Part shown: one piece after another, positions 26,895 through 35,169 of the stretch
How positions within the stretch are numbered: the stretch's first letter is position 1
Layout: every line of letters starts with the position of its first letter
Origin: Fredericiella sp963839515
GTDB taxonomy: Bacteria; Chloroflexota; Anaerolineae; Caldilineales; Caldilineaceae
Assembly: GCA_963839515.1 (NCBI GenBank)
Contig: CAWIVN010000012.1
Span: 372,001-436,000 of the forward strand
Length of the DNA: 64,000 nt
Direction: 5' to 3'
The notes under the pieces: model-generated
What the model was told of the DNA's origin: nothing
What the model saw: the letters and a program-made list of their open reading frames with translations, nothing else
Databases searched by the model: none
Made by a program: the position numbers and the translations under genes

Positions 26895-29381
26895 TCATCC
26901 CAACTTGCGCCGCACCGTCTGTATATTCGGCAGGCGCTCGATCTTCGTCATAATGCGCGTCAGTTGCGCGATGTCCTGGATCTCCAACGTCGCCGTGATG
27001 ACGGCCAGGTTGTCCTTTTGCCCCGTAACCGCCTCGATGTTGCGCATGTTGACATGCTGGTCCGCTACCAGCCCTGCCACATCGCGCACCAGGCCCGAGC
27101 GGTCGTAAGCGCTGACCTGGATCTTGACCGGATACGTGCGTTCCTGCTTGGTCGCAGTCCATGTGACTTCGAGCAGCCGGCCGCTGCCTTGCATGACGAC
27201 TCGGCTCATGTTGGGGCAGTTGCGACGATGGATCGTGACGCCGCGCCCCTTGGTGACATAACCGATAATCTCGTCGCCTGGCACGGGGTTGCAGCACTTG
27301 CCCAAGTTGGTGAGCAGCCCTTCCACACCCTGTACGCGCAGCCCTTCACCGGTAAAGTCCACGCCCGAGCCGATGCCGGGGTTCGACGTGTTAAAGGCGA
27401 AAAAGTCCAGCGGCGACAGCCGTTCCTGCTCGCGCCGTTCAAACTCCAACACTTTGGTGGCAATATGCTGCGAGTTGATATCGCCATAGCCGATGGCGGC
27501 CAGGAAATCCTCCAGCTCATCATACTTGAACAGCCGCGCCACGGTCTCAAAGCTCATGTCCGCCGACAGCCGTTCCAACTCCTTTTCCAGCGCTTGCCGC
27601 CCACGCATAATGTTTTCGCCGCGGTCCTGCTTGCGCAGCCAGGCGCGGATTTTGGTGCGAGCACGCTGCGTGGCGACAAATTCCAGGTCGGGGTTTAGCC
27701 AATCGCGGCTTGGGCCGCCCCGCTTGGCGGCAATGATCGCGATCTGGTCGCCGTTTTGCAGCTTGGTGTCAAGCGCCACCAGCCGCCCGTTGACGTTGGC
27801 CCCGCGGCAGAGATGGCCCAACTCGCTGTGAATGGCGTAGGCAAAGTCAATCGGCGTCGAACCCGCCGGCAAGTCGATGATATCGGCATTGGGCGTGAAG
27901 ACCAGCACACGATCGCTAAAGACGTCGGTCTTCATGCTCTCGACAAAGTCGTCCGAATCGTCGGCAGCTAAAGGCTCTTGGATCAGCCGGCGCAGGTAGT
28001 TGATCTTGTCCTGCACATCCTGGCTGTGTGTCGCCTGCTCCTTATACTGCCAGTGGGCGGCAATACCCAGCTCGGCGTCCTCGTGCATCTCGCGCGTGCG
28101 GATCTGGATCTCGACCGGCCGCCCCTCTTTCTTGATGCGCACGCCTGTGTGCAAGCTGCGATACATGTTGTTTTTGGGATTGGCGATATAGTCGTCAAAT
28201 TCGCCCGGAATTGGATGCCACAGCGTGTGTACAACGCCCAGCGCGGCATAGCATTGGGCAATATTGTCTACAATAATGCGAAATCCGTGCACGTCGTAGA
28301 TCTGGTCAAAGCTGACGCCCTTGCGCTCCATCTTGCGATAGATCGAGTAAATATGCTTGGGCCGCCCATAGATCTGCGCCGAGACGCCGGCTTCGCTCAG
28401 CGCCCGTTCCAGTTCACTGCGGATGCGGCGCACAAACTTCTCGCGATCCGCCTCTTTTTGCTGGACAGCGTTCTTGATTTCCTTGTAGCTGGCAGGGCTG
28501 AGATAGCGGAAGCTCAAATCTTCCAACTCGGACTTCATGCGCCAGATGCCCAGACGATTGGCGATGGGCGCATAGTAATCCATCGTCTCGCGTGCCGTAC
28601 GCCGCCGCTTGTGTTCCTTCTGTCCTCCCAGCGTGCGCATGTTATGCAGCCGGTCGGCCAGCTTGATGATCAGCACGCGCAAATCCTCGATGCTCGCCAT
28701 CATCATCTTGCGCAGCGACTCAACCTTTTGATTGGTCACCGGCGCATCCGTCTTGCCGCTCTTCTCCTGGATCTTCTTGAGCTTTGTCACCCCATCCACC
28801 AACTTGGCTATGGTGGGGCCAAAGTGCGTGCGGATGTAGTCGATGCCAAATTCGGTGTCTTCCGCCACATCATGCAGCAGGCCCGCGGCGATGGCCTCGG
28901 CGTCCATGCGCAGATCGGTCAGAATCTGGCTTACCGCAATCGGGTGCGTCATGTACGGCTCGCCACTCTCGCGCCGCGTGTTACGGTGGGCATAGCTCCC
29001 CAACAGGTAGGCGCGCAGGATCAAATCCTTGTGCTCCGCCCTAAACCCTTCCGGCAGCGAGTTCCACAATGCTTCCATCGCCTGCCGTTCTTCAGGCGCC
29101 GGATCAATTTCAATATAGGCGGAGTTGTCGGCCGTCGGCAGTGGCTTCAGCTTGCGCAGAATGATCCACAGCGGCGAAGTTGGTTCGCCATCCCCGGCTG
29201 AACCATTCAATACACCGTTTGCCGGACCGTTCACAGGGGGATTTACAGGGCCAGTCGCAGGTGGTGCGGGTGATTCACTAGGGGGTGTGCGTAGATCAGC
29301 TGCATCTGCGGTCGGACGCGGTTCCTTCACCTTGGATACCGGCCTCAAGGGCTCGGTTGTAGGGGCTACGGTTGATAGCAC
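26895..29381 (-). CDS. relA: RelA/SpoT bifunctional (p)ppGpp synthetase/hydrolase
   Basis: 828 residues from a GTG at 29381 preceded by AAAAGGAAAA. An unusual N-terminal extension of about 85 residues is rich in Pro/Ala/Asn (PVNPPVNGPANG). The HD hydrolase domain shows the His in YMTHPIAV, HD in GLLHDVAEDTEFG and ADRLHNMRT. The synthetase domain (GRPKHIYSIYRKM, KNNMYRSLHTGV, EIQIRTREMHEDAELGIAAH) follows. TGS (FTPNADIIDLPAGSTPIDFA) and a C-terminal ACT domain complete the long RSH architecture. Conserved residues of both active sites appear intact, so both making and degrading (p)ppGpp are expected. It could equally be called spoT or rsh. Confidence 0.93.
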   Translation of the reverse strand: MLSTVAPTTEPLRPVSKVKEPRPTADAADLRTPPSESPAPPATGPVNPPVNGPANGVLNGSAGDGEPTSPLWIILRKLKPLPTADNSAYIEIDPAPEERQAMEALWNSLPEGFRAEHKDLILRAYLLGSYAHRNTRRESGEPYMTHPIAVSQILTDLRMDAEAIAAGLLHDVAEDTEFGIDYIRTHFGPTIAKLVDGVTKLKKIQEKSGKTDAPVTNQKVESLRKMMMASIEDLRVLIIKLADRLHNMRTLGGQKEHKRRRTARETMDYYAPIANRLGIWRMKSELEDLSFRYLSPASYKEIKNAVQQKEADREKFVRRIRSELERALSEAGVSAQIYGRPKHIYSIYRKMERKGVSFDQIYDVHGFRIIVDNIAQCYAALGVVHTLWHPIPGEFDDYIANPKNNMYRSLHTGVRIKKEGRPVEIQIRTREMHEDAELGIAAHWQYKEQATHSQDVQDKINYLRRLIQEPLAADDSDDFVESMKTDVFSDRVLVFTPNADIIDLPAGSTPIDFAYAIHSELGHLCRGANVNGRLVALDTKLQNGDQIAIIAAKRGGPSRDWLNPDLEFVATQRARTKIRAWLRKQDRGENIMRGRQALEKELERLSADMSFETVARLFKYDELEDFLAAIGYGDINSQHIATKVLEFERREQERLSPLDFFAFNTSNPGIGSGVDFTGEGLRVQGVEGLLTNLGKCCNPVPGDEIIGYVTKGRGVTIHRRNCPNMSRVVMQGSGRLLEVTWTATKQERTYPVKIQVSAYDRSGLVRDVAGLVADQHVNMRNIEAVTGQKDNLAVITATLEIQDIAQLTRIMTKIERLPNIQTVRRKLG

Positions 29382-29472
29382 GTTTTATTTTCCTTTTAAG
29401 AACTACCATCGGATCAGACGCCGGCTTCGGCCCTATCAGCTTGCCCGGTCGTCATTGTCCCTGGGTTCTGTC

Positions 29473-29501
29473 ATTATACTCACATGCAATAAGCGAGGCA
29501 A
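29473..29501 (-). promoter_or_regulatory. promoter for relA/spoT
   Basis: TTGCCT (29501-29496), a 17-bp spacer and a perfect TATAAT (29478-29473) on the minus strand, just after the miaA stop. It predicts an 85-nt leader before the GTG at 29381. Confidence 0.65.
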
Positions 29502-29505
29502 TCAT

Positions 29506-30468
29506 TCAAAATGGTTCCCTGCCTCGCAACCACGCGCCTGTAAGTGGTTCGATCATCGCTGCACCCGTCTCATCCATGTCAAACCACTGCAGCCCCGGCA
29601 GCTTGCGAAACCACGTCATCTGGTGGCGCACAAAGCGATGCGTCTCGATTTGAATGCGCTCGCCTGCTTGCGCGAGTGTCATGTGCCCTTCCAAGTAGGC
29701 GATAATCTCTCGATACCCCAGGCTGGTCATCGCCGGCAAGTTTGGCGCATAGCCCGCAACCAGCAGCTTTTTTGTCTCCTCGATCAGCCCGCCGGCCACC
29801 ATCTGCTCCACGCGCGCGTCGATGCGGCGGTGCAGCGCCCCCCGCTCGCGCGTCAGGGCAACCTGCAACATGCGGTAGGGCGGTGGCTCCGCTCCCTCCA
29901 GCGTCACCTTGGGCCGGCCTGTAATCAGCATGATTTCCAGCGCCCGCAGCACCCGTCGCGGGTTGCGCAGATCGATTTGCGCCGCCGTCGCCGGGTCGAT
30001 CTGTTGCAGGCGCGCCGCCAGCGGCGCCAACCCGTCACTTGCCAGTTCCCCTTCCAACTGCGCCCGCAATTCTGGGTCCGGCGGCACTTCCGGAATACGT
30101 AGCCCCGCTGTCACAGCCCGCACGTAGAGTGCGCTGCCGCCCACCAGAAAGGGCACGCGTCCTCGTCCATGGATGGCGTCGATTGCAGCATAGGCAAGCT
30201 GCTGATACTCCGCGACTGTCAGCACCTGGTCCGGCTGGCGCAGGTCAAGCAAGTGATGGGGTACCCGTGCCTGTTCGGCTGGGGTTGCCTTGGCCGTGCC
30301 GATATCCATCCCACGGTAGATCTGGCGGCTATCGGCGCTCACCACTTCGCCGCCAAACTGCTCGCAAAGGCGCAGACTGAGCTCGGTTTTGCCTACGGCC
30401 GTAGGTCCGACCAGCACCACCAGTGGCGGCGTGGTCTGCCACGCCGGGCTGTTCGTCGGGTCACTCAT
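29506..30468 (-). CDS. miaA: tRNA dimethylallyltransferase
   Basis: 320 residues from the ATG at 30468; in-frame ATGs at 30480 and 30489 are alternatives. The P-loop VVLVGPTAVGKTELSLRL near residue 20, the DSRQIYRGMDIGTAKAT signature and the PHHLLDL motif are all present. Further on come GGSALYVRAVTAGL and the C-terminal TWFRKLPGLQWFD. It adds a dimethylallyl group to A37 of tRNAs that read UNN codons. It overlaps the end of yraN by 8 nt (ATGAGTGA), which indicates translational coupling. Confidence 0.95.
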   Translation of the reverse strand: MSDPTNSPAWQTTPPLVVLVGPTAVGKTELSLRLCEQFGGEVVSADSRQIYRGMDIGTAKATPAEQARVPHHLLDLRQPDQVLTVAEYQQLAYAAIDAIHGRGRVPFLVGGSALYVRAVTAGLRIPEVPPDPELRAQLEGELASDGLAPLAARLQQIDPATAAQIDLRNPRRVLRALEIMLITGRPKVTLEGAEPPPYRMLQVALTRERGALHRRIDARVEQMVAGGLIEETKKLLVAGYAPNLPAMTSLGYREIIAYLEGHMTLAQAGERIQIETHRFVRHQMTWFRKLPGLQWFDMDETGAAMIEPLTGAWLRGREPF

Positions 30469-30868
30469 CTCGCACCGCATGGCGGACATGCTCGACGCTC
30501 AGCGTTTGGCCTTGGCTGTCCATCTGAATCCCCACTACGTCGATGCGCCAGGGGCCACGCCAGCCCATGTGCTGCACGTAGGTGCGTGCCACCTGCCGCA
30601 GCTTGCGCTGCTTGCGCGGCACGATCGACTGCAGCGCCGTGCCGTAGGCGTCCCCGCGCCGCGTACGCACTTCTACGATTACCAGCCACGGTGTCGACGC
30701 CAGCCCGCGCACAAAGTCTGGGCCGTTCTCCTGCGCCACGATGTCGATCTCGCCCACCGCACAATGCCAATTGCGTTCGACGATGATGAGGCCGGCGTGC
30801 TCCAACGCCTGTACGGCGATCGTTTCGCCGTTTGCTCCAAGGCTGCGGCGCGCATCCGGTTTTTTCAT
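30461..30868 (-). CDS. YraN family (UPF0102) putative nuclease
   Basis: 135 residues, normal family length. The Holliday-junction-resolvase-like core reads GETIAVQALEHAGL, then GEIDIVAQE and IVEVRTRRGDAYG, followed by PRKQRKLRQVARTYV. The usual lysine of the E-x-K motif is Arg in this protein (VEVRT). The family is assigned to a nuclease fold, but a role has not been established. Its ATG overlaps the rnhB stop by 4 nt and its 3' end overlaps miaA. Confidence 0.9.
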   Translation of the reverse strand: MKKPDARRSLGANGETIAVQALEHAGLIIVERNWHCAVGEIDIVAQENGPDFVRGLASTPWLVIVEVRTRRGDAYGTALQSIVPRKQRKLRQVARTYVQHMGWRGPWRIDVVGIQMDSQGQTLSVEHVRHAVRDE

Positions 30869-31530
30869 GATTCTTCTGCTTCAGAAAGTAGCTCGACAAA
30901 AAGACCGGGCTTGGCGGCGATAGGTGCAAAGCTGTGGCGATGCTCGGTGCAGGGACCGTGCGCAGTCAACGCCGCCAGGTGCGCCTGTGCCCCATACCCT
31001 TTGTGGCCCGCAAAGCCGTACGCCGGGTGCAGCCGGTCGAGTTCCACCATCAGGGCATCGCGGTGCACCTTGGCCAGGATCGACGCCGCCGCCACGGACA
31101 CAATCAGTTGATCGGCCTTGGCGCAGCTGAACTGGGCGATATTCACCAGCGGCAGCCGCACCCAATCGATCAGCAAATGTTGGGGCTGCGGCGACAAGCC
31201 GGCAACTGCGGCCTGCATTGCCTGGCGCGTGGCAGCCGCAATGCCGATGCGGTCGATCTCCTGCGCTGCGACGCTGCCGATAGCCCAGCAGAGCGCTGCC
31301 GCCCGGATCTGCGGTGCCAACGCCGTCCGTTGCGCCGGCGTCAGCAGCTTGCTGTCGCGCATCTCGCTCCACAGCGGCAGCCCGGCACTGTGGGGATCGA
31401 TTACGACCGCGGCCGCTACTACCGGCCCTGCCAGTGCCCCCCTGCCCGCTTCATCCAGCCCGGCCACACAGCGGCAGCCGCCTGCCCACAGGCGCAATTC
31501 ATATTCGAAGGTCGGAACACAGCCCATCAT
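30865..31530 (-). CDS. rnhB: ribonuclease HII
   Basis: 221 residues from the ATG at 31530. The frame is open upstream to 31572, but the extended -10 box ends at 31538, so the mRNA probably starts at this ATG. RNase HII signature: CVAGLDEAGRGALAGPVVAAA (DEAGRG with the first acidic residues), the RDSKLLTPAQR region, and KVHRDALMVEL with the later acidic residue. It removes RNA and single ribonucleotides from DNA. It is the first gene of the rnhB-yraN-miaA coupled set and sits downstream of rplS behind a terminator. Confidence 0.93.
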   Translation of the reverse strand: MMGCVPTFEYELRLWAGGCRCVAGLDEAGRGALAGPVVAAAVVIDPHSAGLPLWSEMRDSKLLTPAQRTALAPQIRAAALCWAIGSVAAQEIDRIGIAAATRQAMQAAVAGLSPQPQHLLIDWVRLPLVNIAQFSCAKADQLIVSVAAASILAKVHRDALMVELDRLHPAYGFAGHKGYGAQAHLAALTAHGPCTEHRHSFAPIAAKPGLFVELLSEAEES

Positions 31531-31537
31531 GCATTTC

Positions 31538-31546
31538 ATTATACCA
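31538..31546 (-). promoter_or_regulatory. extended -10 promoter for rnhB, predicted leaderless
   Basis: On the minus strand TGG-TATAAT (TATAAT at 31543-31538) is an extended -10 element with no good -35. Seven bases separate it from the ATG at 31530, placing the predicted start at 31531 or 31530. Confidence 0.5.
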
Positions 31547-31617
31547 AGAAGACCGCGACACGGATGCGACAATTGACCCTAGTCCGTCCGGCTGCGTGAT
31601 GGTATACTTCGAGCTAG

Positions 31618-31671
31618 AGTCGTCGGTGTTGCTTGCGCCCAAACGCAAGCTTCGGGGGAACACCGACGACT
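31618..31671. repeat. long bulged hairpin upstream of rnhB
   Basis: 13-bp outer arms AGTCGTCGGTGTT/AACACCGACGACT (31618-31630, 31659-31671) flank a 7-bp inner stem GCTTGCG/CGCAAGC (31631-31637, 31644-31650), with an 8-nt bulge TTCGGGGG on one side. GCTCTTTTT follows on the plus strand, so it could terminate plus-strand transcription. Confidence 0.75.
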
Positions 31672-31760
31672 GCTCTTTTTCCTCCAAGCGCCAGCCTCAC
31701 TTCCCGTCGTCCACACTTCCCACCGTCCGACTTCATGATACCACCGCCACCCGTCGAGTC

Positions 31761-31794
31761 CGCACGCAGCGTGCGGGCCGGCACGCCTGCGTGC
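31761..31794. repeat. paired short palindromes (interspersed family, copy 1)
   Basis: CGCACGC-A-GCGTGCG at 31761-31775 is followed by GCACGC-CT-GCGTGC at 31781-31794, so the two start 20 bp apart. The arrangement matches the pair at 32558-32594. Confidence 0.65.
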
Positions 31795-31833
31795 TGCTCC
31801 TTGGAGCCGCTCTCACCTCGTAATTCCCCATGC

Positions 31834-31866
31834 AAAAAATCGGCGCCAGGCAATCCCAGCGCCGAT
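31834..31866 (-). terminator. intrinsic terminator of rplS
   Basis: On the minus strand ATCGGCGC (31866-31859), a 12-nt loop, GCGCCGAT (31846-31839), then a run of T (the A-run 31834-31839 on the plus strand). A T-rich run on the other side makes it possibly bidirectional. It lies about 57 bp after the rplS stop codon. Confidence 0.85.
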
Positions 31867-31922
31867 CTCTTTTTTGCTCTTCACACGGCCGACAAGCGGC
31901 CGCCATACAAGTACTCCCGCAG

Positions 31923-32285
31923 CTAGACCTTAAGGAAGCGCTTCTCGCGCAGGCGGGCCGACTTGCCTTGGCGCTCGCGCAGGTAATACAACTGTGCCCG
32001 GCGTACCTTGGCCTTGCGTAATACCTCAACCTTGTCCACCGTCGTGCTGTACAGGGGGAAGGTGCGCTCCACGCCCACGCCGTGGGCGGCTGTGCGGCGC
32101 ACGGTATAGGTGGCGCCCGGGGTCTTGCCGCCACGCATGGCAATCACGACGCCCTGGAATACCTGGATGCGCTCGTTGCGCCCTTCGACAATCTTCTGGT
32201 GCACGCGCACGGTGTCACCCGGCGCAATATCGGGAAAGTCTGGGCTCTGTTGCGGCTGCAACGATGCCATGAGTGCGTTCGTCAT
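31923..32285 (-). CDS. rplS: 50S ribosomal protein L19
   Basis: 120 residues, normal length. Hallmarks are FPDIAPGDTVRVHQKIVEG, ERIQVFQGVVIAMRGG, TYTVRRTAAHGVGVERTFPL and the basic C-terminus KVRRAQLYYLRERQGKSARL. L19 sits at the 30S-50S interface. The start ATG at 32285 has AAGGACGG upstream; a second in-frame ATG lies at 32270. It is followed by an intrinsic terminator and has its own promoter 5', although trmD lies upstream on the same strand. Confidence 0.96.
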   Translation of the reverse strand: MTNALMASLQPQQSPDFPDIAPGDTVRVHQKIVEGRNERIQVFQGVVIAMRGGKTPGATYTVRRTAAHGVGVERTFPLYSTTVDKVEVLRKAKVRRAQLYYLRERQGKSARLREKRFLKV

Positions 32286-32318
32286 GATCGTCCGTCCTTG
32301 CTCAACCTATCTTCTGTA

Positions 32319-32334
32319 TCACAGATAACTGTGA
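32319..32334. promoter_or_regulatory. small hairpin in the rplS leader
   Basis: TCACAG-4 nt-CTGTGA (32319-32324, 32329-32334) lies about 35-50 nt upstream of the L19 start, inside the predicted leader. It might be a ribosomal-protein control element. The stem is short. Confidence 0.35.
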
Positions 32335-32398
32335 CATCCTCTAAATCCAAAAAGTGCGCGCACCAACTCGGCGACGAACGCACAACGACAACTGTCCC

Positions 32399-32427
32399 AC
32401 TATACCATGCCGGTCAAGAACAGCCAA
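32399..32427 (-). promoter_or_regulatory. promoter for rplS
   Basis: TTGGCT (32427-32422), a 17-bp spacer and TATAGT (32404-32399) on the minus strand. The predicted leader is about 107 nt. Confidence 0.6.
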
Positions 32428-32557
32428 ACCTATACCCCACCAATTCTCACAAAACTCTTTTCCCACCGCCGCCACGTCCTACGCGCCCGCCACTTCCTGC
32501 GCGCCTTCCCACACACTATTCCCTACGCGCCCGCTCCCACACCACTCCCGCGCAGCT

Positions 32558-32594
32558 CGCACGTCCTCGTGCGGGTCCGGCACGCCCTCGTGCC
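32558..32594. repeat. paired short palindromes with CCT tetraloops (copy 2)
   Basis: CGCACG-TCCT-CGTGCG (32558-32573) and GGCACG-CCCT-CGTGCC (32579-32594), starting 21 bp apart. Similar elements occur at 31761, 48618, 60958 and 62921. Confidence 0.8.
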
Positions 32595-32609
32595 TGCGTT
32601 GCCGTCAAT

Positions 32610-32638
32610 TTGGCAGCCTCCGTTCCCAACCGTATAAT
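32610..32638 (+). promoter_or_regulatory. plus-strand promoter antisense to trmD
   Basis: TTGGCA (32610-32615), 17 bp, perfect TATAAT (32633-32638). Transcription would run into the trmD gene from its 3' end, in antisense. No plus-strand gene lies nearby until about 33741. Confidence 0.5.
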
Positions 32639-32678
32639 GCAGTTTGGCGCCTGCGAAGGCGAACGGTCCGACTTGCGT

Positions 32679-33590
32679 CTAGACCTGGTCCGACTCATTC
32701 CATCCCTGCTCCGCTAGGAACCGGCGGTCGAGCTTGGACAAGGGCACTTGGCGCAGCAGTTCCGGCCGCCGCTCCAGCGTACGCAACAGCGCCTGGTTGC
32801 GCCGCCAACGGTCAATTTGAGCATGATGCCCGCTTAGCAGCACCGGCGGGATGCTTTCGCCGCGAAAGACCGGCGGCCGCGTGTAATGCGGACCTTCGAG
32901 TAAGCCGTCCAGTCCGGGCGAGTGACTGTCCTGGTCGGCGCCCAACTCGTAGCCCAGTGCACCCGGCAGCAGGCGCGTGACGGCGTCGACGATGATCAAC
33001 GCGGCCAGTTCGCCGCCGCTGATCACGTAGTCGCCGAGGCTGATCTCGTCGCCGACCACCTGCGAGCGCACCCGTTCGTCGATGCCCTCGTAGCGTCCGC
33101 AGATGAGTGCCAGCCGCGCATGCCGGCTCAGTTCGTGCGCCACGCTTTGGGTAAAGGTGCGCCCTTGCGGCGAGAACAGGATCACCGGGACATCCGGCGG
33201 CAGCGCCACTGGCGCTTCGGCATCCCAGGCCGGCAGGTTTTTATAGGCGTCCTCTGGGGGAAGTTGCCAGCCGGGCGGCCGCGCTAGGACAGTCTCGACC
33301 GCGCGCACGATTGGTTCCGGCTTCATCACCATGCCGCCACCCCCACCATATGGGGTGTCGTCGCAAATGTGGTGGCGGTCGACAGTGTAGTCTCGGATAT
33401 TGTGCAGGCAAACCGACATCAGTCCTCGTTCCCGTGCACGGGCCAGGATACTCTCGTCCAGCGGGCCCGCAAACATGCTGGGAAAGAGGCTGAAGATGTC
33501 GAAATGGATTCGATGGTGGGTAGTCGCTTGAATATCAAACGATTCGCCGAGCAACTCGTTGACCGGCTCCGTACGTTCCAAATCACTCAA
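32679..33590 (-). CDS. trmD: tRNA (guanine-N1-)-methyltransferase
   Basis: 303 residues. SPOUT fold hallmarks: FDIFSLFPSMFAGPLDESI, DDTPYGGGGGMVMKPEP, the knot ICGRYEGIDERV, ISLGDYVISGGELAAL, and a C-terminal domain with SPGLDGLLEGPHYTRPP. It methylates G37 of tRNAs with S-adenosylmethionine. The start is a TTG at 33590 with GAGAGG before it and adds a 26-residue leader compared with typical TrmD, so initiation inside the frame is possible. It is divergent from the M23 peptidase gene. The usual upstream partners rpsP and rimM are not next to it here. Confidence 0.94.
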   Translation of the reverse strand: MSDLERTEPVNELLGESFDIQATTHHRIHFDIFSLFPSMFAGPLDESILARARERGLMSVCLHNIRDYTVDRHHICDDTPYGGGGGMVMKPEPIVRAVETVLARPPGWQLPPEDAYKNLPAWDAEAPVALPPDVPVILFSPQGRTFTQSVAHELSRHARLALICGRYEGIDERVRSQVVGDEISLGDYVISGGELAALIIVDAVTRLLPGALGYELGADQDSHSPGLDGLLEGPHYTRPPVFRGESIPPVLLSGHHAQIDRWRRNQALLRTLERRPELLRQVPLSKLDRRFLAEQGWNESDQV

Positions 33591-33740
33591 TGGTTGCGCA
33601 CCTCTCGTCTATTCAGGGCAGGAGACGCCGCCAAGCCGGTCTTACTCAAGGCCGACGAACGTTACGCCATTTTAGCACAGTCCGAGCAACCCCCTACCTC
33701 ACAGACTCCGAATCCCGCCGGCAGCCTCGCTCCCGCTCTT

Positions 33741-35135
33741 ATGCGCATGGGTCTCGCCGGCTTCATAGTGGTCGTCCTCGCCGGCGGCTGGTTTGTATGG
33801 CCCAGTCTGCCCTTCAACGCATCGGCTGCGGGCGAGCAGGAGCAGGCCCTGCGCCTGCGGCCAACGTTTACGCCCACGCCCAAAACCGAGGGCGCCGCCG
33901 CCATATCGTCCGACACGCCAACAGTGGCCCCCATCCAGATCGTCATCGTCACACCCACGCCCAATCCCGCCCGGCAGGTGACGGTCGGAGGCGCCATCAT
34001 CGACCGACCGCTGGCCGTGGCAGGCAGCGAACAGGGCAGCGACCTGGCCGGCGCACAATCGCTGCTGCTAACCGACCTGCAGCCCGCTGTAGCTGGGTTG
34101 GGAGGCGGCCAATTTGCGCCGCAGCTGGCGCGTGTTGTGTTTGATCCATCCTCGGTGGTCGTGCCGCCCATGGTGGAGGAGGTAGTCAGCGAACCGCTGG
34201 CTCAAGTCGAGGTGATTCCGATTCCTGGCCTCGAGCCTGTCATCACGCCGCTGCCGGAAGCTACCTTTGCCCCGCCGCCGACACCTACGCCGCTGCCCGA
34301 ACTGGTGGATGGCCCCACGCGCAAGTGGTCCACCTTCCAGCCGCTTCCGCCTGAGCAGAGTGATCACCTGTGGGTTGGCCCCGCCTTCCTGGACTCCGAC
34401 GGCTACAACCAGATCGGTGCACCCAGCTACCAATTCGGTTCTACCGGCGGCGGTCGTTACCGCCCGCACCATGGCCTCGACGTCGCCAACCCCTATGGTA
34501 CGCCCGTGCGCGCCGGTGTCAGCGGCGAAGTGGTGCATGCCGGCATGGACGACCCAGTCCTGCTCGGCCCTTACAACAACTTCTATGGCAACGCCGTCGT
34601 CATCCGCCTGGACCAGAAAATGTCAGTAGGCAGCGGCGATCTCGACGTCTTCCTGCTCTACGGTCATCTCAGCCAGGTCAACGTACAGCAGGGCCAGCGC
34701 GTGCAGCCCGAGGATGTGGTGGGCGCCGTCGGCATGACGGGCATCGCCATCGGCCCGCATCTCCATATCGAGATGCGCATCGGCGCCAACACCTACCAGA
34801 ACAGCGCCAACCCGTACTTGTGGCTCAAGCCTCTCCCTGGCAATGGCGCCGTTGCCGTCCGTCTGCTAACCGCCGATGGCCTCTCCTGGCCCGGCGCACG
34901 CCTCACGTTGGCGCGCTTCGAAAACAACCAGGCGGTCTGGGGCCGCATGATCGAAACCTATCGCGACGATGAGGGCATCGGACCTGACCCGATTTGGGGC
35001 GAAAACGGCGCCATGGGCGACGTCCCCGCCGGCTATTACGTCCTCGTCGGCAACGTCAACGGCGAGTCCATCCGCGCCGAATTCTTCGTGCGCGAAGGCC
35101 AGACCACCTTCGTCGAAGTGCGCACCGAGCAGTAG
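33741..35135 (+). CDS. M23 family metallopeptidase, membrane anchored
   Basis: 464 residues from the ATG at 33741. The frame is open upstream to 33369 but would overlap the conserved 5' end of trmD; a TTG at 33594 is another option. A signal anchor (MGLAGFIVVVLAGGWFVWP) is followed by a Pro/Thr-rich stalk (RPTFTPTPKTEG, VTPTPNPAR, PPPTPTPLPEL). The LytM domain has His-Asp in PHHGLDVANPYG and the zinc motif HLHIEMRIG near residue 340. The family cleaves peptidoglycan cross-bridges; the zinc ligands look intact. rnhA follows 34 bp downstream. Confidence 0.88.
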   Translation: MRMGLAGFIVVVLAGGWFVWPSLPFNASAAGEQEQALRLRPTFTPTPKTEGAAAISSDTPTVAPIQIVIVTPTPNPARQVTVGGAIIDRPLAVAGSEQGSDLAGAQSLLLTDLQPAVAGLGGGQFAPQLARVVFDPSSVVVPPMVEEVVSEPLAQVEVIPIPGLEPVITPLPEATFAPPPTPTPLPELVDGPTRKWSTFQPLPPEQSDHLWVGPAFLDSDGYNQIGAPSYQFGSTGGGRYRPHHGLDVANPYGTPVRAGVSGEVVHAGMDDPVLLGPYNNFYGNAVVIRLDQKMSVGSGDLDVFLLYGHLSQVNVQQGQRVQPEDVVGAVGMTGIAIGPHLHIEMRIGANTYQNSANPYLWLKPLPGNGAVAVRLLTADGLSWPGARLTLARFENNQAVWGRMIETYRDDEGIGPDPIWGENGAMGDVPAGYYVLVGNVNGESIRAEFFVREGQTTFVEVRTEQ

Positions 35136-35169
35136 CCATCATCGTAGCACAAGGTCTTCATAAAAACCC

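Larger units (their letters stand above)
31531..31922. other. 392-bp non-coding gap between rplS and rnhB
   Basis: It contains, in order along the plus strand, the rnhB promoter, a long hairpin (31618-31671), a pyrimidine-rich stretch, a pair of short palindromes (31761-31794) and the rplS terminator (31834-31866). I see no convincing gene on either strand. Confidence 0.6.
32286..32678. other. 393-bp non-coding gap between trmD and rplS
   Basis: It contains the rplS leader with a small hairpin, the rplS promoter, a pyrimidine-rich plus-strand stretch of about 150 bp, a pair of short palindromes and a plus-strand promoter pointing toward the antisense strand of trmD. I see no supported gene. 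Confidence 0.6.

Noticed and set aside
33369..33740. Upstream extension of the M23 peptidase
   Set aside because: It would overlap the conserved 5' part of trmD by 222 bp, and the family signal anchor starts at 33741.
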